Assembly: GCA_012798265.1 (NCBI GenBank)
Contig: JAAZNM010000001.1
Coordinates: 62,001-126,000 of the forward strand
Reading direction: 5' to 3'
Length of the DNA: 64,000 nt
From: Candidatus Roizmanbacteria bacterium
GTDB lineage: Bacteria; Patescibacteriota; Microgenomatia; UBA1406; GWC2-37-13
Part shown: positions 1 through 11,423 of the stretch, one piece after another
Layout: every line of letters starts with the position of its first letter
How positions within the stretch are numbered: position 1 is the stretch's first letter
Notes under the pieces: generated by a model
Databases searched by the model: none
What the model was told of the DNA's origin: nothing
What the model saw: the letters and a program-made list of their open reading frames with translations, nothing else
Position numbers and translations under genes: made by a program

Positions 1-394
1 GGAATACCGGCAGATTGTTATTTTTCGCCCCGGCCTTAACCATAAGTTGTGAGATCAATAAAGTAGTATTGGCTCCCAACCGATTTTTGTTTTTTGTTCC
101 GTCGGCCCCGATTAACCAATAATCAATTTCCTTAAGTTTTTCCGGAGCGATGCCGACAAGCTTTGGAGCGATCAAATCGTTAACGAAAGATACGGCTTTG
201 CCAACCCCGTTTCCACCGTAAGCGCCTGGGTCATGATCCCTCAGCTCTACTGCTTCATATTTGCCGACAGTACTGCCTGAAGGTATGGATGTTATAACCT
301 CGGTATCGTTATCAAGCCATAAACGTCCTTCAAGTGTCGGATATCCCCGGGAATCAATAATTTGCCTTGCTTTTATTTTTTTTATTTTTGCCAT
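1..394 (-). CDS. eno: Enolase, N-terminal part (cut by window edge)
   Basis: Enolase converts 2-phosphoglycerate to phosphoenolpyruvate in the cytoplasm. The first 131 codons are visible; the rest lies left of the window. The N-terminus MAKIKKIKARQIIDSRGYPT and the EAVELRD block are typical of the family. The catalytic loop, normally PSGASTG, reads PSGSTVG here (S39 to G44), so the position of the usual Mg2+-binding Ser holds Thr. A second usual block, GANAIL, reads GANTTL. The start ATG lies 9 nt after the ppsA stop codon, so the two genes form a minus-strand unit for making PEP and using it in gluconeogenesis. Family call is firm; full activity is an inference because the active-site Lys/Glu residues are outside the window. 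Confidence 0.9.
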   Translation of the reverse strand, partial: MAKIKKIKARQIIDSRGYPTLEGRLWLDNDTEVITSIPSGSTVGKYEAVELRDHDPGAYGGNGVGKAVSFVNDLIAPKLVGIAPEKLKEIDYWLIGADGTKNKNRLGANTTLLISQLMVKAGAKNNNLPVF

Positions 395-403
395 AATCTG
401 TGT

Positions 404-2791
404 TTATTTCCCTTTTATTTTTCTTATCTCGTCAAATCTCTTAGACTCTATTTCATAGATCAGGTGTCTGGTCCGTAAAGCCACATCGGGAGTCACCGAC
501 ACGCTGGTAATGCCGCTTTCGATAAGAGGCCCGATAATCTCAGGATAATCAGAAGCCGCCTGACCGCAGATGGAACAGGTAACGCCGCTTTTACTGCAGG
601 TGGAAACTATTTTTTTCAGCGTATCGATGACTACCGGATTACGCTCGTCATAGATATTGGCAACCTCTTGATTATCCCTGTCGACCCCGAGAAGCATCAT
701 GGTGAGGTCATTGGTTCCGATAGAAACGCCGTCAATACCGATTTTTATGAACTCATCCAGATTTAAAGCGCAGGCCGGTACTTCAACCATAATCCACAAC
801 TTGAAACCCGGTAGATCAAGCAAACCGTAGTTTTTTACGATCTCTTTTATCTTGATGAGTTCCCAAGGTACCCTGACGAAAGGGATCATCAGATGAAGAT
901 TGCGGAAACCTTTAATCCAGACATTGCGGATAGCTTCAAGTTCCATGCCGAAAACATCCGGAGTCATCGTATAGCGGGAAGCTCCCCTGAAACCAAGCAT
1001 CGGATTTTCTTCGTGCGGTTCGTAAGCCTGACCGCCGGAAAGATGGCGATACTCGTTGGTTTTAAAATCGGTAGCCCGATAAACGACCGGTCGGGGAGAA
1101 AAAGGAGTGACAAACTTCATAAGATCGCGAGTCAATCTATTGACAAAAACAGACTGTTTTTTTTGTTTGATGAACTCCTTCGGATGAACCCCGATCTCGG
1201 CGATCATAAACTCGGCCCTCAGTAATCCGATACCGTCGACATCAAGCAAAGACACTTTTTCCGCCTGTTCGGGTTCGGCTAAATTGACATAAACTTTTGT
1301 AACCGTCCTCAATTTCTTACGGAAAACTTCTTGCTTTGACTTTTTGATATCGGCGTTGCCGATATCGGAACCATTTTTCGATCTTTGATTTGGACCTAGT
1401 ATATTACCTTTAAAAACCTCGCCGGTAGCTCCGTTGACACTAATAAACATCTCGTTCTTGACGATCTTTGTGACGTTATCGGCACCGACAACCGCCGGAA
1501 TTCCCAACTCCCTTGAGACGATGGCCGCGTGCGATGTCCTACCCCCTTTTTCCGTAACGATGGCGGCCGCCTTTTTCATAGCCGGTACATAATCAGGGTT
1601 GGTTTGTGGCGCAACCAACACATCTCCTTTTTTGATCCGATCGATTTCTGCCGGCTTGAATATTATTTTGGCCGGACCGGCCCCGATACCCGGAGATGCG
1701 GGTGACCCTATGGCAATTACGTCTTTGTTTCCTGTCACCGTTTGGCTTTTTACCCCGGCAGTCTTGGCGATCGTCGTTATCGGTCTTGACTGAACTATAA
1801 ATACTCTGTTTCCCTCGATGGCCCACTCGATATCCTGAGGAAAATAATAATGGTCTTCTATTTGTTTTACCAAAAGAGCTACTCTGATTATCTCCTGATC
1901 GTTTAATTTGACAGCCAACCCTTCTTTGCGACCCAGTTTTATCTCTTTGTTTTCGGTATAGCTCTTCACCAGTTTGGCTTGTTGATATTTGTTCTCTTTT
2001 TTCAGGATAATAAAAGATTTTTTGTCAACCTCGTAGTGGTCCGGAGTGACCTTGCCGCCGACTATGTATTCTCCTAATCCGTAAATCGCCTCAATGACCA
2101 TTTTTGATTTATCATTGGTAACCGGATCGATACTGAAGGCGATTCCCGATTTGTCGGATTCGACCATTCTCTGGACCACTGCGGCCAACCCGACTTTGAA
2201 GTGATCGAACTTCTGCTCGTGGCGATAATAAATGGCTCTTTCGGTAAAAAGTGACGCCCAACAGCGCCTGATTTTGTTTAAGAGATTGTTTTCCCCTTTT
2301 ATGTTTAAATATGTTTCCTGCTGGCCGGCAAAAGAGGCCGAAGGCAGATCTTCAGCCGTAGCCGAAGATCTTATGGCAACAAGAGGTGGACGATAGGCAT
2401 GTTTGATCTTTTTAAGGCCAAGCCTAAAAAAAGAAGGTTTTTTGTCGAACTGTTTCTCTTCCTTTTCGGAAAAACGCTCGTAATAATCCACTATAACCTT
2501 TTCCAGATCGTGAGGAATTTCCGACTGTAAAATCAGATTACGTATATGGGTTCCCACCTGTCTCAGTTCGTTCGGACTCTCATAATTTATAATCGAAAGC
2601 AAGTCACGGATTTTTTTCTCGAGATTGGCTTTTTTGATAAAGTAGAAGTAGGCATGTGAGGTAACGATAAAACCGTAAGGAATCGGTAGCCCGGCGTTGA
2701 CCATTTCTCCCAGATTCGCACCTTTTCCCCCGACCAGTCCTACGGAGTTTTTATCGACCTCATCAAACCAAACAACGTATTTTTTATACAT
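404..2791 (-). CDS. ppsA: Phosphoenolpyruvate synthase
   Basis: Makes PEP from pyruvate and ATP (giving AMP and phosphate), or runs in reverse as a catabolic route. 795 residues, the usual family length. The N-terminal ATP-grasp half contains VGGKGANLGEM near residue 22 and the RSSATAEDLPSASFAGQQET block. The swivelling phosphohistidine domain has GGRTSHAAIVSRELGIPAVV with His about residue 421. The C-terminal PEP/pyruvate barrel has GVSIGTNDLTMMLLGVDRD and SICGQAASDYPE, including the catalytic Cys. Transcribed with eno 9 nt downstream. A good promoter sits directly upstream and places the transcript start at the ATG. Pyruvate phosphate dikinase is the main alternative, but length and domain order fit PEP synthase. 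Confidence 0.96.
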   Translation of the reverse strand: MYKKYVVWFDEVDKNSVGLVGGKGANLGEMVNAGLPIPYGFIVTSHAYFYFIKKANLEKKIRDLLSIINYESPNELRQVGTHIRNLILQSEIPHDLEKVIVDYYERFSEKEEKQFDKKPSFFRLGLKKIKHAYRPPLVAIRSSATAEDLPSASFAGQQETYLNIKGENNLLNKIRRCWASLFTERAIYYRHEQKFDHFKVGLAAVVQRMVESDKSGIAFSIDPVTNDKSKMVIEAIYGLGEYIVGGKVTPDHYEVDKKSFIILKKENKYQQAKLVKSYTENKEIKLGRKEGLAVKLNDQEIIRVALLVKQIEDHYYFPQDIEWAIEGNRVFIVQSRPITTIAKTAGVKSQTVTGNKDVIAIGSPASPGIGAGPAKIIFKPAEIDRIKKGDVLVAPQTNPDYVPAMKKAAAIVTEKGGRTSHAAIVSRELGIPAVVGADNVTKIVKNEMFISVNGATGEVFKGNILGPNQRSKNGSDIGNADIKKSKQEVFRKKLRTVTKVYVNLAEPEQAEKVSLLDVDGIGLLRAEFMIAEIGVHPKEFIKQKKQSVFVNRLTRDLMKFVTPFSPRPVVYRATDFKTNEYRHLSGGQAYEPHEENPMLGFRGASRYTMTPDVFGMELEAIRNVWIKGFRNLHLMIPFVRVPWELIKIKEIVKNYGLLDLPGFKLWIMVEVPACALNLDEFIKIGIDGVSIGTNDLTMMLLGVDRDNQEVANIYDERNPVVIDTLKKIVSTCSKSGVTCSICGQAASDYPEIIGPLIESGITSVSVTPDVALRTRHLIYEIESKRFDEIRKIKGK

Positions 2792-2797
2792 AATATC

Positions 2798-2826
2798 AAT
2801 ATAGGGTTTTTTGGCCTAAGGTGCAA
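2798..2826 (-). promoter_or_regulatory. Promoter of ppsA-eno, leaderless type
   Basis: On the minus strand TTGCAC, a 17-nt spacer and TATATT are followed after 6 nt by the ppsA ATG. The expected transcription start is then the A of the ATG. No Shine-Dalgarno is present. Inference from consensus match and spacing. Confidence 0.6.
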
Positions 2827-2851
2827 GCGGTTATCTTAAACCAAATATCAT

Positions 2852-2880
2852 TTGACAAGAAAATGTGATTTTGATATTAT
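2852..2880 (+). promoter_or_regulatory. Strong sigma70-type promoter of tRNA-Ala/23S
   Basis: A consensus TTGACA (2852-2857), a 17-nt spacer and TATTAT (2875-2880, 5 of 6 to TATAAT). It points toward tRNA-Ala and the 23S gene with about 190 nt of leader, the expected arrangement for a stable RNA promoter. Confidence 0.75.
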
Positions 2881-2961
2881 TTCATTTACCAATGAAAGTT
2901 TATCTTTCCCAAGGCATCATTGGAGACGGTGAAACGCTCTCCTAACAGCCCCCATAAGATA

Positions 2962-3062
2962 GTTCATCAAGTTTATCAAGTAGAAATTAATTGAGTAGTT
3001 ATTGTTGCGCAAAAATTTTGTTTAACCTTGATTAATCCTACAACTTGACAAACTTGATCAAC
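2962..3062. repeat. Intergenic inverted repeat, copy A
   Basis: Left arm 2962-2981 and right arm 3042-3062 are nearly perfect inverted copies (core AAGTTTATCAAG against CTTGACAAACTT) around a loop of about 60 nt. The same 12-nt core recurs in inverted pairs at 15221-15314 and 24045-24104. No open reading frame is present. It lies in the leader of the 23S transcript. Function unknown: a dispersed palindromic element or an RNA processing/structural site. Confidence 0.55.
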
Positions 3063-3076
3063 TAATAAAAGTGTCT

Positions 3077-3150
3077 GGGCCTATAGCTCAATTGGCTAGA
3101 GCGTCGGATTTGCATTCCGAAGGTTTGGGGTTCAACTCCCCATAGGTCCA
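3077..3150 (+). tRNA. tRNA-Ala (anticodon UGC)
   Basis: A complete cloverleaf: acceptor GGGCCTA/TAGGTCC, D-stem GCTC/GAGC, anticodon stem TCGGA/TCCGA with loop TTTGCAT (anticodon TGC), T-arm TGGGG-TTCAACT-CCCCA and discriminator A. The bases after it are CCG, so the 3' CCA is not fully encoded and must be added. It sits between the promoter and 23S and is presumably cut from the same transcript. In many bacteria tRNA-Ala lies in the 16S-23S spacer; here the 16S gene is elsewhere. Confidence 0.95.
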
Positions 3151-3151
3151 C

Positions 3152-3164
3152 CGCTCATTGACAA
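3152..3164 (+). promoter_or_regulatory. boxA-like antitermination site before 23S
   Basis: CGCTCATTGACAA resembles the rrn boxA consensus TGCTCTTTAACA and lies between tRNA-Ala and 23S, where such a site is expected. NusB, which binds boxA RNA with S10, is encoded at 31009-31380. A second boxA-like site precedes 16S. Confidence 0.5.
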
Positions 3165-3198
3165 TCTGGAGACATCTTAAAAAAATAACGAGAAATGA

Positions 3199-6078
<2,880 letters not shown>

Positions 6079-6143
6079 ATTTCTGTTATTTTAGTTATCA
6101 AAAGATGTCTTTTTTTTGCCCTCCGGTGTTGTAAAATTTATCT

Positions 6144-6626
6144 GTGGTAATCCTTTCCATCGATTCAGGAGTCGAAAAAACCGGCTATGCTGTTTTTTCT
6201 AAAACGATTGAAAAAAAAACAGAGCTTCTTGTTTCCGGACTCATAAAAACCGATAAAGATTTGCCTTCTCAACGAAGAATAAATATCATATTCGATAAAC
6301 TTGCAGAAGTCGTCAAAAAATATCGTCCGGAGACGATCGTCCTTGAAAAACTTTTCTTTTTTAAAAACCAAAAGACCGTGATTGAGGTTAGTCAAGCCCA
6401 GGGAATAGTCCTTCTTATAGCCGGTATGAAAAACATAAAAATACATTTCCTTACGCCGTTGCAGATAAAGGAATCCATTACCGGATACGGTCGGGCCGAC
6501 AAAAAATCAATAAAGAAGATGATAGATTTGACCATAAAGATAAACAAAAAAATAAAGGAGGATGACGAATATGACGCTATCGCTTGTGGATTTGCTTATT
6601 GTTCGATGAATCAGAATCTACTATAA
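6144..6626 (+). CDS. ruvC: Holliday junction resolvase RuvC
   Basis: Endonuclease that cuts four-way junctions during recombination, working with RuvAB. 160 residues, usual length. The start is a GTG that gives VVILSIDSGVEKTGYAVF, with the catalytic Asp at position 7 as in E. coli RuvC. The other expected acidic ligands are E68 (VLEKLFF) and the D141/D144 pair in DDEYDAIA near the C-terminus. A TAAAAT box ends 6 nt before the GTG, so the mRNA may be leaderless. It directly follows the 23S gene and precedes gpmI by 58 nt. The recombination role is known for the family; ruvA and ruvB are not in this window. Confidence 0.92.
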   Translation: MVILSIDSGVEKTGYAVFSKTIEKKTELLVSGLIKTDKDLPSQRRINIIFDKLAEVVKKYRPETIVLEKLFFFKNQKTVIEVSQAQGIVLLIAGMKNIKIHFLTPLQIKESITGYGRADKKSIKKMIDLTIKINKKIKEDDEYDAIACGFAYCSMNQNLL

Positions 6627-6684
6627 TGGATAAACGTATAGGCGGTAAAACCGAATTTAATTATATGTTTATCGAAAAAAAACT

Positions 6685-8319
6685 GTGAATGCGGTTATTC
6701 TAATCGTGATGGACGGGTTCGGTTTGGCGCCGCCTGGTCCGGGAAATGCTGTTTATCTGGCTAATCCGCCCAACATATTTTCTTACCTCAGATCTTATCC
6801 GAATACCACTCTTAAAGCCTCAGGAGAAGCCGTCGGATTACCCAAATATGAGGTTGGTAACACCGAAGTCGGGCACATCAATCTTGGTGCCGGACGAATA
6901 GTTTATCAGGATCTACCGCGTATCAATATGGCCATAGCCGACGGCGATTTTTATAAAAATGAAGCTTTTCTCCAGGGAATCGAGCATGTCAAAAAAAACA
7001 ATAGCAGTCTCCATATTATCGGATTAACCAGCGAAGGCTCAGTCCACTCGAGTATAGAACACATGTTTGCTCTTTTGTACTTTGCCAAAGAAAATAATGT
7101 CAAAGACTTGTTCATACATGCCGTAACCGACGGCCGGGACTCTTCTCCGAAATCTTCGCCGGGAATAATCAAGGAGATTGAAGAAAAAACCGTCAACCTC
7201 GGTATCGGTAAAATCGCCAGCGTAATGGGAAGGTATTATGCCATGGATCGGGACCGGCGTTGGGATCGAACCGCCAAAGCATACTTCTGCCTGACAAAAG
7301 GTCAGGGACTTAAAGCAAACTCAGCCATCGAGGCCATAGAAAATTCTTACAAAGACGGAAAAACCGATGAGTTTATCGAACCAACAAATATCTTTTCGGA
7401 CAACCAACCCGTTTCTCTTATAAAGGAAAATGATGCCGTAATATTTTTTAACTACAGAATCGATCGTCCCAGACAGCTGACCAAAGCTTTTGTCCTTGAC
7501 AACTTCGAGGCGGATGCGAACAAAAGCCTTTCATTCGACCCTTATTCGACCAAATACCACAAGACCCATTATCCCGACGAGAAGCTGGTTATAGATCCTT
7601 TTGTCCGGGGACAAAAAATAAACAATCTTTTTTTTATCACCATGACCGAGTATGAAAAAAATTTGCCTGTCAAAATCGCTTTTCCGCCGCTGCTTGTCCA
7701 GATTCCTTTAGGTCGAGTTCTTTCCGATAAAGAGGTTTCCCAGTTACGGATGTCGGAATCGGAAAAAGAAAGATTTGTCACTTTTTATTTCAACGGACAA
7801 CGGGAGGTACCATTTCCCAATGAAGACCAGTTGATAGTTCCGTCTCCAAAAGTACCCACCTATGACCTTAAACCGGAGATGTCAGCTTACGAGATTACCG
7901 ACATTCTTCTTCAGAAAATGCGCGAGGATAAATATAAGTTCGTTCTCGTAAACTTTGCCAATCCTGATATGGTAGGGCATACCGGCAATATTGAAGCCTC
8001 CATACAAGCGATAAAAACCGTCGATACCTGCGTCAGTCGAATTGTCGATGAAGCTTTTAACCACAACTATACCGTCCTCATCACCGCCGATCACGGAAAC
8101 GCGGAACAAAAAATCAATCCCCAAACCGGAGAAATATCAACCGAACATACAGCTAATCCCGTTCCTTTTATTGCGATCAATAGTCATCTCCAGGGCCGCT
8201 ATATCAAGTTGCAACCGGGTATTTTGGCTGATGTCGCCCCGACGGTCCTTTCGGTTATCGGTATTCCGATACCCGAAAGCATGTCAGGACGGAATCTTCT
8301 AGAAGGTATAAATTTTTAA
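6685..8319 (+). CDS. gpmI: 2,3-bisphosphoglycerate-independent phosphoglycerate mutase
   Basis: Interconverts 3- and 2-phosphoglycerate, the step before enolase. 544 residues with a GTG start (an upstream ATG is out of frame). Alkaline-phosphatase-fold metal motifs are present: VMDGFG (D10), GRYYAMDRDRRWDR, ITADHGNAE and EHTANPVPF. The nucleophile block usually reads GNSEVGH; here it is GNTEVGH, so the catalytic Ser is Thr60 (codon ACC). Thr nucleophiles occur in other members of the superfamily, so activity is plausible, but this is unusual for the family. The 3' end faces the pfkB gene across 1 nt. Confidence 0.93.
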   Translation: MNAVILIVMDGFGLAPPGPGNAVYLANPPNIFSYLRSYPNTTLKASGEAVGLPKYEVGNTEVGHINLGAGRIVYQDLPRINMAIADGDFYKNEAFLQGIEHVKKNNSSLHIIGLTSEGSVHSSIEHMFALLYFAKENNVKDLFIHAVTDGRDSSPKSSPGIIKEIEEKTVNLGIGKIASVMGRYYAMDRDRRWDRTAKAYFCLTKGQGLKANSAIEAIENSYKDGKTDEFIEPTNIFSDNQPVSLIKENDAVIFFNYRIDRPRQLTKAFVLDNFEADANKSLSFDPYSTKYHKTHYPDEKLVIDPFVRGQKINNLFFITMTEYEKNLPVKIAFPPLLVQIPLGRVLSDKEVSQLRMSESEKERFVTFYFNGQREVPFPNEDQLIVPSPKVPTYDLKPEMSAYEITDILLQKMREDKYKFVLVNFANPDMVGHTGNIEASIQAIKTVDTCVSRIVDEAFNHNYTVLITADHGNAEQKINPQTGEISTEHTANPVPFIAINSHLQGRYIKLQPGILADVAPTVLSVIGIPIPESMSGRNLLEGINF

Positions 8320-8320
8320 G

Positions 8321-9226
8321 TCAGTTTGCCCCTATTTTTGAAAGGATCTTTACGGCATAATTCGAACCCTTAAGCATTGATTTTTTGATGTCACCGGAGG
8401 CGATAAACTCACTGATGAAAGCTGCCGTATAAGCATCCCCGGCGCCGGTTGTATCTGTTACTTTTTCCAATTTTATCGCTTTCTGGAAAAAGGCACGGTT
8501 ATCGGCATAACCGTAGCTGCCTTTTTCCCCATCGGTTATTACGACTATTTTTCCTTCAAAAAAATCTGCGGCAACCGTTTGATATTTTCTAAAATCGATC
8601 TTTTCGTAAGGCTTTTTCACCAGCTCGGCAAATTCATATCCATTAATTATTAAGATATCGATTTTTTTAAGAAATCCGCTTAGTTGTTCAAAGTCCCGTC
8701 GGCAATCTTTTACGCCCAAATTCGCTATCGTGGTTTGTTGGTTTTTCTTCAAAACCGACAATAATTTTTCTTTTTCCGTAAGGGAAACGTCGGGGAGATT
8801 ACCGAGATATACAAACTTTGAGTTGGAAAGTTTTGAGAGCAGTTCGTCGTTGATCATATGTTGGTGTGGAGTATTGTAGTTGATTATCGTCCTTTCACCA
8901 CCGGCAGTCAAAAGGATGGAGGATACGTTAAAATAATTATCTTCTATTTGACAAAGGTCGGAGGACACCCCGTTTGATCTCAACTTTTCGACAATAATAT
9001 TTTTAAAAGGATTGTTACCGATTTTTCCGTAGACAGCGGTTTTTAAACCGTGTTTTGATACTCCGATAGCTACGTTGGCGCCGCCGCCGCCGACCCCTTC
9101 GAAAAAATAGTTGCAAAAATATTTTCCGCCTACGGCCAACTGAAAACGGTTATCTGCGAATGTCAAACTGTCCCCCTTAAAATAAAGATCAATACTGATG
9201 TTGCCGATCGCAATCAAATCAAGCAT
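8321..9226 (-). CDS. PfkB-family sugar kinase
   Basis: ATP-dependent kinase of the ribokinase/PfkB fold, acting on a sugar or nucleoside in the cytoplasm. 301 residues from ATG 9226 (MLDLIAIGNISIDLYFKG). An in-frame ATG further upstream would add 35 residues and place the start inside the divergent gene and upstream of the promoter, so it is rejected. The GGGGANVAIG block near residue 45 binds substrate. The C-terminal signature DTTGAGDAYTAAF carries the catalytic Asp at about 264. Exact substrate (ribose, fructose, adenosine) cannot be told from sequence. An extended -10 promoter ends 6 nt before the ATG. Confidence 0.88.
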   Translation of the reverse strand: MLDLIAIGNISIDLYFKGDSLTFADNRFQLAVGGKYFCNYFFEGVGGGGANVAIGVSKHGLKTAVYGKIGNNPFKNIIVEKLRSNGVSSDLCQIEDNYFNVSSILLTAGGERTIINYNTPHQHMINDELLSKLSNSKFVYLGNLPDVSLTEKEKLLSVLKKNQQTTIANLGVKDCRRDFEQLSGFLKKIDILIINGYEFAELVKKPYEKIDFRKYQTVAADFFEGKIVVITDGEKGSYGYADNRAFFQKAIKLEKVTDTTGAGDAYTAAFISEFIASGDIKKSMLKGSNYAVKILSKIGAN

Positions 9227-9232
9227 AAAATG

Positions 9233-9241
9233 ATTATAGCA
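9233..9241 (-). promoter_or_regulatory. Extended -10 promoter of the PfkB kinase gene
   Basis: On the minus strand TGC-TATAAT (extended -10) ends exactly 6 nt before ATG 9226. The -35 region is weak, as is usual for extended -10 promoters. It predicts transcription from the start codon, without a leader. Confidence 0.6.
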
Positions 9242-9265
9242 AAAATAATTGGTAAAATTAGCTTT

Positions 9266-9961
9266 ATGCTGAACATCATCTGCGGAGAAAACAACGTCGC
9301 CTCGCGGAACTACTACGTTAATCTCCGTCAAGAATTTTCAGACAAGGGGATCCAAATAAAAGATGTTATTTTTTCGGACATCATAGGAGGAGACGATTGG
9401 CTTCCGGAGAACGCCTCGCTTTTCTATACCGACGTTGTTTTTTTTACGGAAAACCTAAATAAAAAAATAAACAGGAAAAACCGATTTCATTTTGAAAGAA
9501 TTAAGGATATAGCTTCAAGAAGAGAGTTGTCGTTTTATGACTGGGAAGACGCCATTCCGTCAAGGGAACTAAAGATAAGGCCCGACAAAAATGTTTCCGT
9601 CAAGGAGTTCAAACCGACGCAGTCAATATTCAAATTGTTGGACAGCTGTTATCCGTCGAATTTAACCGTTTTTTCAAATCATCTCAGGGAATTGATCGAT
9701 CAGGATGTTGAAGCGGCCTTTATCTTTCTTATGTTGTCAAAACACATAAAAAAACTGTTGCTTGTAAAACAAAATCAAAAACCGGACAAACTGGCTGATT
9801 GGCAGATATTTAAATTAAAGAAACAGTCTCAAAGTTGGACACTGAACAATCTTATTAGTTTCTATGAAAGTCTGCATAAAATCGATTTGTCTTTAAAAAC
9901 CAGCAGCAGTCCTTTTTCGGCGGATAAAGCTCTTGGCATATTAGCTTGCTATTTTTTATAA
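9266..9961 (+). CDS. Small DNA polymerase III delta-subunit-like protein (HolA-like)
   Basis: 231 residues from MLNIICGENNVASRNYYV. The N-terminus resembles the 'ligand-for-clamp' beginning of delta subunits (hydrophobic strand, then GE-(N/D) and a helix). The C-terminal half matches the delta collar domain pattern: a short helix pair, then HIKKLLLVKQNQ, WQIFKLKKQSQSW, SFYESLHKIDLSLKTSS. The middle AAA+ portion is much shorter than the usual total of about 330. It would load the beta clamp together with delta' (37572-38249). An upstream ATG at 9230 is possible but overlaps the divergent promoter. Assignment comes from motif order only, so moderate confidence. Confidence 0.55.
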   Translation: MLNIICGENNVASRNYYVNLRQEFSDKGIQIKDVIFSDIIGGDDWLPENASLFYTDVVFFTENLNKKINRKNRFHFERIKDIASRRELSFYDWEDAIPSRELKIRPDKNVSVKEFKPTQSIFKLLDSCYPSNLTVFSNHLRELIDQDVEAAFIFLMLSKHIKKLLLVKQNQKPDKLADWQIFKLKKQSQSWTLNNLISFYESLHKIDLSLKTSSSPFSADKALGILACYFL

Positions 9962-10006
9962 TTTTTGGCATCATAGTTTAGCCTGTTAAAAATTTACGTA
10001 AAAAAT

Positions 10007-11422
10007 ATGAAAACAATCCCGAACAATGTTTTTCGCGGTTACGATTTAAGAGGTTTAGTCGGATCGGAACTTGATGAGGAAAATGTTGAACTGTTGGGAC
10101 GTGCGTATGCCACCTGGCTCCTTAACCGTCGTGTGTACGACTGCGTTTTGGGTTATGACTCCCGCAGGTCCAGTCCTAAATTCCGCGATGCCATGGTTAA
10201 AGGTCTAACCGACTCGGGAGTCACGGTTTACGATATTGGCATTACTTTGTCGCAAATAGCCTATTTTTCCCAGTATTATTTCCGCACCAGGGGAATGGTG
10301 ATGATTACCGCCTCCCACAATCCAAAGGAGTTTAACGGATTTAAGTTTGGCACCGGTTATTCGGAAACAATGATCACTGAAGAAGTTATTCAACTAAGAG
10401 ACCTGCTAAACTCGGGAAAATTTGTCAGCAAAAGCCAAAAAGGACAGCATATAAAAAAAGATGTTTTTCCAGTATACCTGGAAGACCTTTTGAAAAGGGT
10501 CGACAAAATAAAAAAATTCAAAATCGTTGTCGATTCCTGTGCCGCCACCACCGGATTGTTTCTTCCAAAAATCCTCCGCCAAGCCGGATGCGAAGTGATA
10601 GAGCAAAACACCAAACCGGATCCTGAATTTCCCGTCGGGGTTGCCGATCCGACTGAAAAAGAGGTACAAGAAAGACTGGCGCGACGTGTCATCAAAGAAA
10701 AAGCCGATATTGGTTTTTCATACGACACCGATGGCGACCGCGTTGGTATAGTCGATGAAAATGGCGGCCTAATATGGAATGATACCTTGGTCTCTTTATT
10801 TTCAAAAGATATTTTGGACTTTCTTCCTAAGGCTAAAATTATTTATAACTGTCTTTGTTCTAAACAAGTCGATGAGGTTATCGTTAAAAACGGCGGTCAA
10901 CCGGTTATGTGGATTACCGGTCACTCGTTTATTAAAGCTAAGGTACGAGAGGAAAGAGCCGCTTTTGGCGGCGAACTAAGCGGTCACTTTTTCTTCGTCG
11001 ACAATTTTTATGGCCATGACGATGGCGCGATTGCCTCCTTAAGGCTGCTCGCTTACTTAACTAGGATTAACAAGTCATTGTCGGAAGCCATAAAAGAGTT
11101 GCCCCAGTATATTTCCAGCCCGGAAATTAAAGTAGGTTGTCCAGACAATATAAAATTTGACATCGTTAGCCATAAGATCGGTGAGGAAATAAAAAAACTT
11201 TATCCTAAAGCCAAATATCTTGAAATCGATGGAGTCAGAATGGACACCGACGATCAGATGGCGATTGTCAGGGCATCCCAAAACGGACCGTACTTGACGG
11301 TTAAGTTTGAAGCGAAAAGCCGTGAAAAATACGATCTGTTGAAAAAGCAGATAAGCGAAATACTGCATAAATTTGCCGAAATAGATTTTAAATCGGGTGT
11401 CAATACTAACTCTTTAAATTAA
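10007..11422 (+). CDS. Phosphomannomutase/phosphoglucomutase
   Basis: Moves phosphate between C1 and C6 of hexoses, feeding sugar nucleotides for surface glycans. 471 residues, normal for the alpha-D-phosphohexomutase family. The four domains are visible: the phosphoserine loop TASHNPKEFNG (S103), the metal-binding loop DTDGDRVG, the sugar-binding loop GGELSGHFFF, and the C-terminal phosphate-binding domain with RASQNGPYLTVKFEA. It is the first of a plus-strand run with the IMPase-family gene 1 nt downstream. Whether it prefers mannose, glucose or glucosamine phosphate is not decidable here; the GEXSGH loop fits the dual-specificity PMM/PGM group. Confidence 0.9.
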   Translation: MKTIPNNVFRGYDLRGLVGSELDEENVELLGRAYATWLLNRRVYDCVLGYDSRRSSPKFRDAMVKGLTDSGVTVYDIGITLSQIAYFSQYYFRTRGMVMITASHNPKEFNGFKFGTGYSETMITEEVIQLRDLLNSGKFVSKSQKGQHIKKDVFPVYLEDLLKRVDKIKKFKIVVDSCAATTGLFLPKILRQAGCEVIEQNTKPDPEFPVGVADPTEKEVQERLARRVIKEKADIGFSYDTDGDRVGIVDENGGLIWNDTLVSLFSKDILDFLPKAKIIYNCLCSKQVDEVIVKNGGQPVMWITGHSFIKAKVREERAAFGGELSGHFFFVDNFYGHDDGAIASLRLLAYLTRINKSLSEAIKELPQYISSPEIKVGCPDNIKFDIVSHKIGEEIKKLYPKAKYLEIDGVRMDTDDQMAIVRASQNGPYLTVKFEAKSREKYDLLKKQISEILHKFAEIDFKSGVNTNSLN

Positions 11423-11423
11423 T

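Noticed and set aside
893-1225. 110-codon plus-strand frame inside ppsA
   Set aside because: Antisense shadow of a well-conserved gene, with no motif of its own.
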